Shown: positions 7,892 through 16,233 of the stretch, in pieces
How positions within the stretch are numbered: the first letter of the stretch is position 1
Layout: every line of letters starts with the position of its first letter
Source: Streptomyces sp. MMBL 11-1
GTDB taxonomy: Bacteria > Actinomycetota > Actinomycetes > Streptomycetales > Streptomycetaceae
Assembly: GCF_028622875.1 (NCBI RefSeq)
Contig: NZ_CP117709.1
Coordinates: 496,001-560,000, forward strand
Reading direction: 5' to 3'
Length of the DNA stretch: 64,000 nt
Position numbers and translations under genes: made by a program
Notes under the pieces: generated by a model
Databases searched by the model: none
Told to the model about the DNA's origin: nothing
What the model saw: the letters and a program-made list of their open reading frames with translations, nothing else

Positions 7892-8880
7892 CGGGTGTCC
7901 CTTCCGGCGAGTTCGGTGAGTACGGAGACCACGAGGTTGCGCATGAGGGTCACCTTGTATCCGTTGTCGGGCAGCGGCCGGGCGGCGGCCAGTTCGGCGT
8001 CCGCGGCGGCGGCGAAGGCCGCGCCGTCGGCCGGAGCGCCGGCCAGGACGGCTTCGGCCGCGCGGGCGCGCCAGGGGCGGGAGGCGACGGCTCCGAGGGC
8101 GAGGCGCGCCTCGCGTATGCGGCCGTCCTCGATGGTGAGCGCGGCGGCGACGGAGCCGATGGCGAAGGCGTACGAGGCGCGTTCGCGCACCTTGCGGTAG
8201 CGGGAGTGGGCGGCGACCGGCGCGGCGGGCAGGCTGACGTGGGTGATCAGGGCGCCGGGCGGCAGGATGGTCTCCCGGTGCGGGGTGTCGCCGACGGGAA
8301 GGTAGAAGTCGGTGATCGGCGTCTCGCCGGGCCCGTCGGCGCTCTCGTAGGAGACCACGGCGTCGAACGCCGTCAGCGCCACGCCCATGTCGGAGGGGTG
8401 GACGGCCACGCAGTGGCCGGAGGCGCCGAGGACGGCGTGGTTGTGGTGCTCGCCGGCGACGGCGGGGCAGCCACTGCCCGGGGCCCTCTTGTTGCAGGGC
8501 TTGGAGACGTCGGTGAAGTAGCCGCAGCGGGTGCGCTGGAGGAGGTTGCCGCCGACGGTGGCCATGTTGCGCAGTTGCCCGGAAGCTCCGGCCAGCACGG
8601 CCTGGGCCAGCGCCGGGTAGCGGCGGCGGATTTCGGGATGGGCGGCGAGATCGCTGTTGGTGACGGTCGCCCCGATGCGCAGACCGCCGTCCGCGGTGGG
8701 TTCGACGCGGTCCAGGGGGAGTTCGCGGACGTCGACGAGCAGGGCGGGGCGCTCCACGCCGGCCTTCATCAGGTCGACGAGGTTGGTGCCGCCGCCGAGG
8801 AACCGCGCCTGCGGGTCGGCGGCGAGGAGGGCGACCGCCCCGGCGACGTCGTGGGCGCGCTGATAGCCGAACTCCTTCAT
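7888..8880 (-). CDS. FAD-binding subunit with [4Fe-4S] insertion (PaoB/YagS-like)
   Basis: The flavoprotein subunit (330 aa) of the same oxidoreductase. It shows the FAD-binding FLGGGTNLVDLMK loop and the NMATVGGNLLQRTRC segment. After this comes a Cys-rich insertion, RCGYFTDVSKPCNKRAPGSG followed by C. This insertion is characteristic of PaoB-type subunits, in which it holds an extra [4Fe-4S] cluster; ordinary XdhB subunits lack it. That makes PaoABC (periplasmic aldehyde oxidoreductase) a better model than classic xanthine dehydrogenase. Start and stop both overlap neighbours as ATGA, showing strict translational coupling in the order 2Fe-2S, FAD, Mo. Confidence 0.88.
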   Translation of the reverse strand: MKEFGYQRAHDVAGAVALLAADPQARFLGGGTNLVDLMKAGVERPALLVDVRELPLDRVEPTADGGLRIGATVTNSDLAAHPEIRRRYPALAQAVLAGASGQLRNMATVGGNLLQRTRCGYFTDVSKPCNKRAPGSGCPAVAGEHHNHAVLGASGHCVAVHPSDMGVALTAFDAVVSYESADGPGETPITDFYLPVGDTPHRETILPPGALITHVSLPAAPVAAHSRYRKVRERASYAFAIGSVAAALTIEDGRIREARLALGAVASRPWRARAAEAVLAGAPADGAAFAAAADAELAAARPLPDNGYKVTLMRNLVVSVLTELAGRDTR

Positions 8881-9455
8881 GCGGTGGCCTCCTTCGTGGC
8901 TGCCGTCCGCTCCTCGGCGTGCGCCTCGGCGGCGCGGGCGACGGCCTGGACGATCGAGACGTAGGCGCCGCAGCGGCACAGGTTGCCGCTCATGCGCTCG
9001 CGGATCTCGTCGGGCGTCAGCGGTGGCAGCCCCGCCTCGGGCCCGGGATCGTCGGTGACGGCGCTCGGCCGGCCGGCCGCGTGTTCCTCGATGACGGCGA
9101 TGGCCGAGCAGATCTGCCCGGGTGTGCAGTAGCCGCACTGGTAGCCGTCGAGATCGAGGAAGGCCTGCTGGACGGGGTGCAGTTCGTCGCCCTCGGCCAC
9201 GCCTTCGATGGTGGTGATCTCCCGCCCCTCGGCCGCGACCGCGAGGCTGAGGCAGGAGACGACGCGCCGCCGGTCGACCAGGACGGTGCAGGCGCCGCAC
9301 TGTCCTTGGTCACAGCCCTTCTTGGTGCCGGTGAGGTCGAGGCGCTCGCGCAGGGCGTCGAGCAGGGTGGTGCGGTGGTCGATGGGCAGGTGGTGCTGCT
9401 CGCCGTTGACGTTCAGGGTGATCGCACTGGACGTCGACGAGGTCGCTGGGGCCAT
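8877..9455 (-). CDS. [2Fe-2S] iron-sulfur subunit of the PaoABC-type oxidoreductase
   Basis: The small electron-transfer subunit (192 aa). The N-terminal plant-type ferredoxin domain has GCDQGQCGACTVLVD for cluster II. The C-terminal helical domain has YQCGYCTPGQI and SGNLCRCGAY for cluster I. Unlike E. coli PaoA there is no twin-arginine signal peptide: the N-terminus (MAPATSSTSSAITLNVNGEQ) goes straight into the ferredoxin fold. The complex is therefore predicted to be cytoplasmic here. It is the first gene of the operon, and its promoter region contains two copies of a likely TetR operator. Confidence 0.9.
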   Translation of the reverse strand: MAPATSSTSSAITLNVNGEQHHLPIDHRTTLLDALRERLDLTGTKKGCDQGQCGACTVLVDRRRVVSCLSLAVAAEGREITTIEGVAEGDELHPVQQAFLDLDGYQCGYCTPGQICSAIAVIEEHAAGRPSAVTDDPGPEAGLPPLTPDEIRERMSGNLCRCGAYVSIVQAVARAAEAHAEERTAATKEATA

Positions 9456-9558
9456 GGTCAGCCTTCTCTGGTGTCTGGTGACGAGGAACCGGGTCGCCGA
9501 CGGGCGACCGGTCGAACCGGGGACCGGCGAACGCGACCGACGCTAAGGTAGCCCTAAC

Positions 9559-9604
9559 CGGACTGTTGTCCGCTCACGGAAAAAACGTAACGGACAGCTG
9601 TCCG
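9559..9604. promoter_or_regulatory. Twin palindromic operators between TetR and molybdoenzyme operon
   Basis: Two related palindromes lie in the 193-bp divergent intergenic region. CGGACAGCTGTCCG (9591-9604) is a perfect 14-bp palindrome. CGGACTGTTGTCCG (9559-9572) shares the CGGAC/GTCCG half-sites. Their left edges are 32 bp apart, about three helical turns, so two dimers would bind the same DNA face. On the minus strand a TTGACC hexamer abuts the perfect copy. The likely ligand is the divergent TetR protein at 9649. Confidence 0.65.
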
Positions 9605-9648
9605 GTCAACAAGGACGGGTTTCGGCCACGAGCCCACGAGGAGGACCC

Positions 9649-10230
9649 GTGTCGCAGCCGAAGAAGGACGCCCCCCTGCGTCTCGACGCGCAGCGCAACC
9701 GAGAGCGCATCCTGCGGGTGGCCATGGTCGAGCTGACGCTGTGCGCGGACGCCCCCCTGAGCGCGATCGCCAAGAAGGCGGGCGTGGGGCAGGGCACGTT
9801 CTACCGGAACTTCCCGCACCGGGAGGCGCTCGTCCTGGAGGTCTACCGCTACGAGATGCAGCAGGTCGCCGACGCCGCGGGCGAGTTGCTGCGGACGCTC
9901 CCGCCCGAACGGGCCTTGCGCGAGTGGATGGACCGCCTCGCCCGCTTCGCCCTGACCAAGGCGGGTCTGGCGGACGCGATCCGGCTGGTCACCAGCGCGC
10001 CGGGCGGGCCCGCCAAGCCCGGCCCCACCCCGGTCATGGAGGCGGCCGGAACCCTGCTCCGCGCCTGCGAGGAGGCCGGTGCCGTCCGCCCCGGGGTGAC
10101 CCCGGACGACTTCTTCCTCGCCATCGCCGGTCTCTGGCAGATCGGTCCGCACGAGGACTGGGAGCCGAGGGCCGGCCGGCTCCTGGACTTCGTCATGGAC
10201 GGACTGCGCGTCGGGGCCCCCGGCCGGTGA
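9649..10230 (+). CDS. TetR/AcrR-family regulator of the molybdoenzyme operon
   Basis: A 193-aa TetR-family protein. The N-terminal helix-turn-helix reads LSAIAKKAGVGQGTFYRNFP, a near-consensus recognition motif, preceded by RNRERILRVAMVEL. The C-terminal domain is the usual all-helical effector/dimer domain; its ligand is unknown but could be an aldehyde or aromatic substrate of the adjacent enzyme. The start is a GTG with GAGGAGGA seven bases upstream. It is divergent from the PaoABC-type operon with two operator copies between, so auto- and cross-repression is the simplest model (inference). Confidence 0.88.
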   Translation: MSQPKKDAPLRLDAQRNRERILRVAMVELTLCADAPLSAIAKKAGVGQGTFYRNFPHREALVLEVYRYEMQQVADAAGELLRTLPPERALREWMDRLARFALTKAGLADAIRLVTSAPGGPAKPGPTPVMEAAGTLLRACEEAGAVRPGVTPDDFFLAIAGLWQIGPHEDWEPRAGRLLDFVMDGLRVGAPGR

Positions 10231-10338
10231 CCGGTCCGCCCGCCCCCGGTGCCGGCGGACCGTCCGTGTGATGATGCCCCGTGCGACGCTCGGGCCTGGG
10301 GAGGGACCGAGCACAACACACGTGACGGGAGCGGTGCG

Positions 10339-11439
10339 TTGAGTAAGGGCGGGGCGTCCATACCGGACGAGGAGTGGGAACGCTTCCTGAGAGAGGCCGA
10401 GGCCGGGGGCCACGGCGCGCCCGAGGAGCCGTCGGCGCGGGCCCGGATGGTGACACAGCGGCTCCAGGAAGAGCCCGGCCGTCCGGAGGGGTGGCGGACG
10501 TACACGCCGCCCCGGCGGCGCGGGGGCAAGGGCTGGGCGGCGCTCGGTCTGGCGGCCGCCGTCGCCGTGGTGGTCATGGCCGTCGGCCCCTGGGGGGTCA
10601 CCGACTGGTTCGACGGTGGCGACGGGCCCGCCGCCACACCCCTCGCCGCGGAGTCGGAGCGCCCGACCGGGCCGCCCGGGCAGGTGGCGGCGGGCCGGGC
10701 TCCCACCTTGGACGAGCCGTTCAGGGGGTCGCCGGCCGCGCGCTGGAGCGACGGAACGGCGGGCATCCATCTGCCCGAGGCGCGGGCGACCGGCTGGATG
10801 AACAGGGCGGAGGTCGCGGAAGCGCTCGCGAAGACCCGGGACTTCCTCGCCGCGTCCAGCCTCGACCCCGCCGTACTGCGCGGCGAGCGGCCGGACCGGG
10901 CCATCGCGCTGATCAACCCGCACCAGTCGGACGTGCGGGGCTTCCTTGACAAGGCGTTCCGCGCGCCCGACCGCGAGAACGACCCGCTCCTGCTGTTCAG
11001 CCGCTTCCGGTCCTCCGACGTGCGACCGGCCGGGGACGTGGTCAAGACGCGCGGCCGGGTCACCTTCCGGGAGGGCGAGCGCGGTGCGGTGGAGGTGTCC
11101 ACCGACGTCACCTACGTCTACCCGGTCGTGCGGGCCGCGAGGGGCAGCAGCGAGGTCGCGCGGACCATCGTGCGCCGTGAGGTGGTGATGAGCTGGGACG
11201 ACCCGGCGAAGATCGTGACGGAGCCGGGGACTTTCTCCCTCGTCTCCTACAAGGTGGACACCACCAACGGCGGTTGTGACACCTACACCGGCTATCTGAC
11301 CCCCGCGTTCCTCGCCGAGCGCGCCGTCGCCGAAGCGGGCGACGGCGCCGTGGTCGACCCGTACGACCGGAGCACCTCGATGGAGGAGCGGATGCGCGCC
11401 GGCGACGACGAGGGCTGCGGAACCGCCACCCGCTCCTGA
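10339..11439 (+). CDS. Conserved Streptomyces membrane-anchored protein of unknown function
   Basis: A 366-aa protein without a recognised enzymatic domain. An N-terminal acidic region (SIPDEEWERFLREAEAG) is followed by a basic stretch and one transmembrane helix (about residues 60-80, AALGLAAAVAVVVMAVGPWG). The rest is an extracytoplasmic domain with two Cys near the end (GGCDTYTGYL and EGCGTATRS) that could form a disulfide. I take the TTG at 10339 as start because the protein logically begins at SKGGASIPDEEW; a GTG-free upstream extension to 10249 is low complexity. Topology: N-terminus inside, C-terminal domain outside. Confidence 0.7.
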   Translation: MSKGGASIPDEEWERFLREAEAGGHGAPEEPSARARMVTQRLQEEPGRPEGWRTYTPPRRRGGKGWAALGLAAAVAVVVMAVGPWGVTDWFDGGDGPAATPLAAESERPTGPPGQVAAGRAPTLDEPFRGSPAARWSDGTAGIHLPEARATGWMNRAEVAEALAKTRDFLAASSLDPAVLRGERPDRAIALINPHQSDVRGFLDKAFRAPDRENDPLLLFSRFRSSDVRPAGDVVKTRGRVTFREGERGAVEVSTDVTYVYPVVRAARGSSEVARTIVRREVVMSWDDPAKIVTEPGTFSLVSYKVDTTNGGCDTYTGYLTPAFLAERAVAEAGDGAVVDPYDRSTSMEERMRAGDDEGCGTATRS

Positions 11440-11479
11440 CCCCGGGACGGTCCGCGCTGCGCTCGGGAGCGTCCCGGGG
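11440..11479 (+). terminator. Intrinsic-type hairpin after the membrane-protein gene
   Basis: A perfect 10-bp inverted repeat (CCCCGGGACG / CGTCCCGGGG) with a 20-nt loop begins at the stop codon. There is no U-tract, as is usual for Streptomyces terminators. Confidence 0.55.
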
Positions 11480-11603
11480 GGGCGCCGCGAAGCAGGCTCT
11501 GTTTGGCGGTGCCGCCCCTGCGGAGTCCCGCGAGGCCGCCTGTCCGTGGCGCTGCCCCGGCGGAGCCACCCCTTCCCCCCGATCGGGTGAGCGTCGCCGT
11601 ACT

Positions 11604-11638
11604 CCGGTCCCGGGCGGGTTCACCTCGCCCGGGACCGG
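11604..11638. terminator. Strong GC hairpin upstream of the glycerol operon
   Basis: A perfect 13-bp inverted repeat (CCGGTCCCGGGCG / CGCCCGGGACCGG) with a 9-nt loop lies in the 394-bp gene-free stretch before glpF. It could be a second terminator or part of a glycerol-operon leader. The rest of the stretch, including the 195 bp before glpF where the promoter must lie, shows no clear gene or -10/-35 pair to me. Confidence 0.45.
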
Positions 11639-11833
11639 CCCTCCGGCGAGCCCTCGCCCCGCGTTCCTGGCCCTGGCCCTGGCGCCGTGGTGAGCCCCCG
11701 TCGGCCGCCGCTCGACGCTCCGACGCCCAGACGTCCCGAACATCCCGATATGCCCGACCGCGTGAAACGCCTTAGCCTGCTGACACTGCTCGGATAGTCG
11801 ACAGCCGGCGCCGTCGGCGGAGGGCGAGCTTCC

Positions 11834-12682
11834 ATGGCTGAACTACGCAGGAAGTCCGGATTGCTCGGCGAGTTGTCCGCCGAGTTCGCGGGCACGATGA
11901 TCCTCATCCTCTTCGGATGCGGCGTCGTCGCCCAGGTGGTGGCGGGCGGAGCCCTGACCGATCCCCCCGGCGGCCTCGGGGACCACGACAGCATCGCCTG
12001 GGCGTGGGGGCTGGGCGTCACGCTGGGCGTCTATGTGGCGGCGCGGCTGAGCGGGGCCCACATCAATCCCGCGGTGACGCTCGCGCTGGCCGTGTTCAAG
12101 GGGTTCCCGTGGAGCAAGGTGGCGCCCTACGCGCTGGCGCAGACGGCAGGTGCGTTCGTGGCCGCGCTCCTCGTCCGGTGGAACTACAGCGAGGCGCTGG
12201 CGAAGGCGGACCCCGGGCACACCCTCAAGACGCAGGGGGTGTTCTCCACGCTGCCGGGCAACGGCAACCCCGCCCTGCCGGTCCACGAGTGGGGCGCGTT
12301 CCGCGACCAGGTCATCGGCACCGCCATCCTGCTGCTGCTGATCCTGGCCATCACCGACATGCTGAACACCCCGCCCGGCGCGAACCTGGGCCCCTTCATC
12401 ATCGGACTGATCGTGGTCGCGATCGGTATGGCCTGGGGAACCAACGCGGGCTACGCGATCAACCCGGCCCGCGACTTCGGCCCCCGGCTGGCGAGCTTCC
12501 TCACCGGCTACGGCGGGGCGTGGCGGGACCAGTACGGGAATCTCTACTTCTGGGTGCCCATCCTCGGCCCCCTGGTCGGCGGCCTGCTGGGGGCGGGGCT
12601 CTACAAGGCCCTCGTGGGACGCTTCCTGCCGTCCGCCGCACCCGAACCGCCGGGGCGTGTCCCGGCGGCCTCCAAGGACTGA
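11834..12682 (+). CDS. glpF: Glycerol facilitator (aquaglyceroporin, MIP family)
   Basis: A six-helix MIP channel (282 aa) that lets glycerol diffuse through the membrane. Both signature half-helix motifs are present: AHINPAVTL (first NPA) and GYAINPARDFGPR (second NPA). The Asp directly after the second NPAR is the aquaglyceroporin hallmark that widens the pore for glycerol rather than water only. Loop C/E is long, as in GlpF. Glycerol kinase follows after 27 bp, so the pair is an operon for uptake and trapping of glycerol. No GylR-type regulator is seen directly upstream. Confidence 0.93.
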   Translation: MAELRRKSGLLGELSAEFAGTMILILFGCGVVAQVVAGGALTDPPGGLGDHDSIAWAWGLGVTLGVYVAARLSGAHINPAVTLALAVFKGFPWSKVAPYALAQTAGAFVAALLVRWNYSEALAKADPGHTLKTQGVFSTLPGNGNPALPVHEWGAFRDQVIGTAILLLLILAITDMLNTPPGANLGPFIIGLIVVAIGMAWGTNAGYAINPARDFGPRLASFLTGYGGAWRDQYGNLYFWVPILGPLVGGLLGAGLYKALVGRFLPSAAPEPPGRVPAASKD

Positions 12683-12709
12683 CGACACCGGCCGGAGAGG
12701 CGACACATC

Positions 12710-14227
12710 ATGGCGGACTTCATCGGCGCGGTGGACCAGGGGACCACCAGCACCCGGTTCATGATCTTCGATCACGGCGGCAACGAGGTCGCCAAGCACC
12801 AGCTGGAGCACGAGCAGATCCTGCCCCGTTCCGGCTGGGTGGAGCACGACCCCGTGGAGATCTGGGAGCGCACCAACTCGGTGATGCAGAACGCCCTGCG
12901 GCACGGCGGCCTGTCGCCGAGCGACCTGGCGGCCATCGGGATCACCAACCAGCGCGAGACCACGGTGGTCTGGGACCCGCGCAACGGACGGCCCTACTAC
13001 AACGCCATCGTGTGGCAGGACACCCGTACCGACGCCATCGCGGCGAAGCTCGAACGCTCGGGGCGCGGCGAGGTCATCCGCCGCAAGGCCGGGCTGCCGC
13101 CGGCGACGTACTTCTCCGGCGGCAAGATCCAGTGGATCCTGGAGAACGTCGACGGCGTACGGGAGGCGGCCGAGGCCGGGCACGCTCTCTTCGGCAACAC
13201 GGACGCCTGGGTCCTGTGGAATCTGACCGGCGGCCCGAACGGCGGTATCCACGCCACCGACGTGACCAACGCGAGCCGCACCATGCTGATGAACCTGGAG
13301 ACCCTCGACTGGGACGAGGAGCTCCTGGGCTTCTTCGGTGTCCCCCGGACGATGCTTCCGAAGATCAACCCCTCGTCGCATCCGGAGGCCTACGGCTCCA
13401 CCCGCACCTCCCGGCCGCTGAGCGCCGCCATTCCCATCGGGGGCGTCCTCGGCGACCAGCAGGCGGCCACCGTCGGCCAGGTCTGCTTCGCCCCCGGCGA
13501 GGCCAAGAACACCTACGGGACAGGCAACTTCCTGGTGCTCAACACCGGCACCGAGCTGGTCCGCTCGGAGCACGGGCTCCTCACCACGGTGGCTTATCAG
13601 TTCGGCGACAGTCCGGTGGTCTACGCGCTGGAGGGATCCATCGCCGTCACCGGGTCGGCGGTGCAGTGGCTGCGCGACCAGATGAAGATCATCAAGTCGG
13701 CGGCCGAGAGCGAGGAGCTGGCCCGGAGCGTCGAGGACAACGGCGGCATGTACTTCGTGCCCGCGTTCTCCGGCCTGTTCGCGCCGTACTGGCGCTCCGA
13801 CGCCCGCGGCGCGATCGTCGGTCTGGCCAGGTACAACGACAACGCGCACCTGGCAAGGGCCACCCTGGAAGCCATCTGCTACCAGAGCCGCGATGTGGTC
13901 GAGGCCATGGAGCGGGACTCCGGGGTCCATCTCGATGTGCTCAAGGTCGACGGCGGGGTCACCGCCAACGACCTCTGCATGCAGATCCAGTCCGACGTCC
14001 TCGGCGTCCCGGTGAGCCGTCCCGTGGTCGCCGAGACGACCGCTCTCGGCGCGGCGTACGCGGCGGGGCTCGCCACAGGTTTCTGGCGGAACACCGACGA
14101 ACTGCGCACCCAGTGGCACGAGTCGAAGCGCTGGTCGCCCCAGTGGTCCGAGGAGCAGCGCGCGGAGGGGTACGCGGGCTGGCAGAGGGCGGTGGAGCGC
14201 ACCCTCGACTGGGCGAAGGTCCCCTGA
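12710..14227 (+). CDS. glpK: Glycerol kinase
   Basis: ATP-dependent phosphorylation of glycerol to glycerol 3-phosphate (505 aa, the normal length). It belongs to the FGGY kinase family, with the N-terminal phosphate loop [16 protein letters not shown], the substrate region [20 protein letters not shown], and the C-terminal [19 protein letters not shown] and [13 protein letters not shown] nucleotide-site motifs. AGAGGCGACACATC precedes the ATG. It is co-transcribed with glpF. A glpD-type dehydrogenase is not in the immediate downstream sequence; a GNAT gene follows after 112 bp. Confidence 0.95.
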   Translation: MADFIGAVDQGTTSTRFMIFDHGGNEVAKHQLEHEQILPRSGWVEHDPVEIWERTNSVMQNALRHGGLSPSDLAAIGITNQRETTVVWDPRNGRPYYNAIVWQDTRTDAIAAKLERSGRGEVIRRKAGLPPATYFSGGKIQWILENVDGVREAAEAGHALFGNTDAWVLWNLTGGPNGGIHATDVTNASRTMLMNLETLDWDEELLGFFGVPRTMLPKINPSSHPEAYGSTRTSRPLSAAIPIGGVLGDQQAATVGQVCFAPGEAKNTYGTGNFLVLNTGTELVRSEHGLLTTVAYQFGDSPVVYALEGSIAVTGSAVQWLRDQMKIIKSAAESEELARSVEDNGGMYFVPAFSGLFAPYWRSDARGAIVGLARYNDNAHLARATLEAICYQSRDVVEAMERDSGVHLDVLKVDGGVTANDLCMQIQSDVLGVPVSRPVVAETTALGAAYAAGLATGFWRNTDELRTQWHESKRWSPQWSEEQRAEGYAGWQRAVERTLDWAKVP

Positions 14228-14339
14228 CCGCCACCGCCCCCTCCGTCGGGTCGCGGCCCGGGCGCCCTCGCCCCGGCCGGGCGGCCCCTCTGCCATAGGT
14301 TGGCCGTCCCACCCGCCGCACCACGACGAGGACCGGCCC

Positions 14340-14867
14340 ATGCGCAGCAGCACCAGGATCCGCCTGATCGAACCCGCCGACGCCGCCCCGATCGCCGCGC
14401 ACAGGGTGCGGGACGCGGAAGCCTTCCGGCCGTGGGAACCGGCCCAGCCCGCCGACTACTTCACCCCGGAGGGCCAGGCGCGGCGGATCGAGGACCTGTT
14501 GGCCGGTCACCGGGCCGGCACCGTCTGGCCGGGGGTGGTGCTCGCCGACGACCAGGTGATCGGGCAGGTCACCGTGGGAGGCATCCTGCCGCAGCCGCAT
14601 CTGCGCCGGGGCTCCGTCGGCTACTGGATCGCCTCCGTCGCCCAGAATCGCGGGCACGCCGGGAACGCCGTCGGGCTCGCGCTGCGGGTGATGACGGACG
14701 AACTCGGCCTGCACCGCGCCGAGGCGTCCACCAACCTGGAGAACCTGCCGTCGCAACGGGTGCTGCGCCGCAACGGGTTCACCCCGTACGGTGTCGCGCA
14801 CTCGGCGATCTTCCTCGACGGGAGCTGGCGGGACGGGCTGCTGTGGGAACGGATCCTCGGCGACTGA
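14340..14867 (+). CDS. GNAT acetyltransferase, RimJ/RimL-like
   Basis: A 175-aa GCN5-related N-acetyltransferase. The N-terminal RIRLIEPADAAPIAAHRVRD strand-helix and the acetyl-CoA segment SVGYWIASVAQNRGHAGNAV (QNRGHAG corresponds to the Q/R-x-x-G-x-G/A pyrophosphate loop) identify the family. The C-terminal half (GLHRAEASTNLENLPSQRVL and RNGFTPYG) is the RimJ/RimL-type signature. These enzymes acetylate protein N-termini or small amines; the target here is unknown. It is probably monocistronic. Confidence 0.85.
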   Translation: MRSSTRIRLIEPADAAPIAAHRVRDAEAFRPWEPAQPADYFTPEGQARRIEDLLAGHRAGTVWPGVVLADDQVIGQVTVGGILPQPHLRRGSVGYWIASVAQNRGHAGNAVGLALRVMTDELGLHRAEASTNLENLPSQRVLRRNGFTPYGVAHSAIFLDGSWRDGLLWERILGD

Positions 14868-14929
14868 GCAGGTCACGGGACCGGACCCGGCGCAGGGGCG
14901 TCCCGGCCGCGCTTGGATGTGAGCCACTA

Positions 14930-15062
14930 AGTTGATTAGTATGCGCGGCACGGCCTCCGCACGGCCGGTAGCCCGCCCGGGTCACCGGTGGAGGCGCCGC
15001 TGAAGCCGCTTTCTCGCAGCGGTACTTGACGGTCCATGGACCGTCGGACAGCGGCCGAGGAA
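14930..15062 (+). promoter_or_regulatory. Structured 5' leader of the NlpC/P60 gene, possible c-di-AMP (ydaO) riboswitch
   Basis: The leader contains a GC-rich block with GGTCACCGGTGGAGGC and GCTGAAGCCGC, then a hairpin CCGCT-N7-AGCGG (15006-15022), then a perfect 18-bp palindrome GACGGTCCATGGACCGTC (15028-15045). In Streptomyces many cell-wall hydrolase genes of this type carry ydaO riboswitches, and the first block loosely resembles their core. I cannot confirm the consensus by eye. The palindrome could be the expression-platform terminator stem or an operator. Confidence 0.35.
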
Positions 15063-15078
15063 GAAGGAGCCCGCCTCA

Positions 15079-16137
15079 GTGGCATCCCACCGTCGTCCCA
15101 AACAGCCCAGCCACGCATACGCGTCCGTGCTCACCGCGACCGCTGCGGTGACGGTCGCTCTGTCGGCGCAGTCGGCCTCGGCCGATCCGCTGCCGGACCC
15201 GAACAAGAAGGGTGTGCAGGCGCAGATCGACCGGCTGTACGAGCAGGCCACCCAGGCCACCGAGAAGTACAACGGGGCGAAGGAATCGGCCGGGAAGCTG
15301 CAGAAGGAGGCGGACAACCTCCACGAGGAGGTCGTCCGCAAACAGGCCGCGCTCAACGAGCTGCGGCAGCAGCTCGGTTCGGCGGCCACGGCCCAGTACC
15401 GCAGCGGTGGCCTCGACCCCTCCCTCCAGCTGCTGCTCTCGGCCGACCCCGACGCCTACCTGGACCAGGCGTCGGGCCTCGACCGGCTCAGCGCCCGGCA
15501 GTCGGACACGCTCCAGCGGTTCCTCTCGCAGCAGCGTGCTCTGCAGCAGCAGCGCGCTCAGGCCGCGGAGAAGCTCGGCAGCCTCCAGGAGACCCGCAAG
15601 GAGCTGGGGAGCAAGAAGAAGGAGATCCAGGGCAAGCTGGCGGAGGCGCAGCGGCTCCTCAACACCCTCACGACCGAGGAGCGGGCCGAGCGGGCCGCCA
15701 AGGAGGAGCGGGCCAACCGGGCGAGCGAGCGGACCGAACTGGCGAACCAGCAGGGCGGGCAGAGCAACGAGGCCAGTGCGTCCGGACGTGCGGCCGCGGC
15801 GTTCAACGCGGCGAAGAGCAGGGTCGGCATGCCCTACGTGTGGGGCGCCACCGGTCCCGGGTCCTTCGACTGCTCCGGGCTGACCTCCTGGGCGTTCCAG
15901 CAGGCCAACGTCTCGCTGCCCCGTACGTCGCAGGCGCAGGCCAACGCGGGCACCCGGATCAATTCGATCGGTGCGCTCAAGCCCGGCGACCTCGTCATCA
16001 TGCGCACCGACCTGAGCCATGTGGGCTTCTACGCCGGGAACGGCCAGATACTCCACGCGCCGAAGCCCGGCGCCCAGGTGCGGTACGAGTCGATGGCCCG
16101 CAGCGGGATGCCCTTCATGTGGGGCGTACGGCTCTGA
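15079..16137 (+). CDS. Secreted NlpC/P60 peptidoglycan endopeptidase with coiled coil
   Basis: A 352-aa exported cell-wall hydrolase. Residues 1-36 form a Sec signal (basic start, TAAVTVALSAQSASA). Residues about 45-230 are a long Q/E/K/R-rich coiled coil, as in RipA-like proteins. The C-terminal NlpC/P60 domain has VGMPYVWGATGPGSFDCSGL (Cys nucleophile in DCSG), DLSHVGFYAGNG (His) and HAPKPG (third polar residue). It cleaves within peptide stems of peptidoglycan, probably during growth or division. The start is a GTG after AAGGAG. The long structured leader suggests RNA-level control. Such hydrolases are often kept inactive by their coiled coil. Confidence 0.92.
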   Translation: MASHRRPKQPSHAYASVLTATAAVTVALSAQSASADPLPDPNKKGVQAQIDRLYEQATQATEKYNGAKESAGKLQKEADNLHEEVVRKQAALNELRQQLGSAATAQYRSGGLDPSLQLLLSADPDAYLDQASGLDRLSARQSDTLQRFLSQQRALQQQRAQAAEKLGSLQETRKELGSKKKEIQGKLAEAQRLLNTLTTEERAERAAKEERANRASERTELANQQGGQSNEASASGRAAAAFNAAKSRVGMPYVWGATGPGSFDCSGLTSWAFQQANVSLPRTSQAQANAGTRINSIGALKPGDLVIMRTDLSHVGFYAGNGQILHAPKPGAQVRYESMARSGMPFMWGVRL

Positions 16138-16233
16138 GGCCGGCGGCCGGTTCGCGGCCGGCGGGTGTCACCGGATGGCGACGGGTGCCATCGGAGCCCG
16201 GTGCGGGGTGTCACCCCGGTCCGGCGTGACAGG

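Noticed and set aside
5663-8200. 845-codon plus-strand frame over the molybdoenzyme genes
   Set aside because: Shadow of the minus-strand oxidoreductase subunits, which have clear cofactor motifs.
11843-14353. 836-codon minus-strand frame over glpF-glpK
   Set aside because: Shadow; glpF and glpK are unambiguous on the plus strand.
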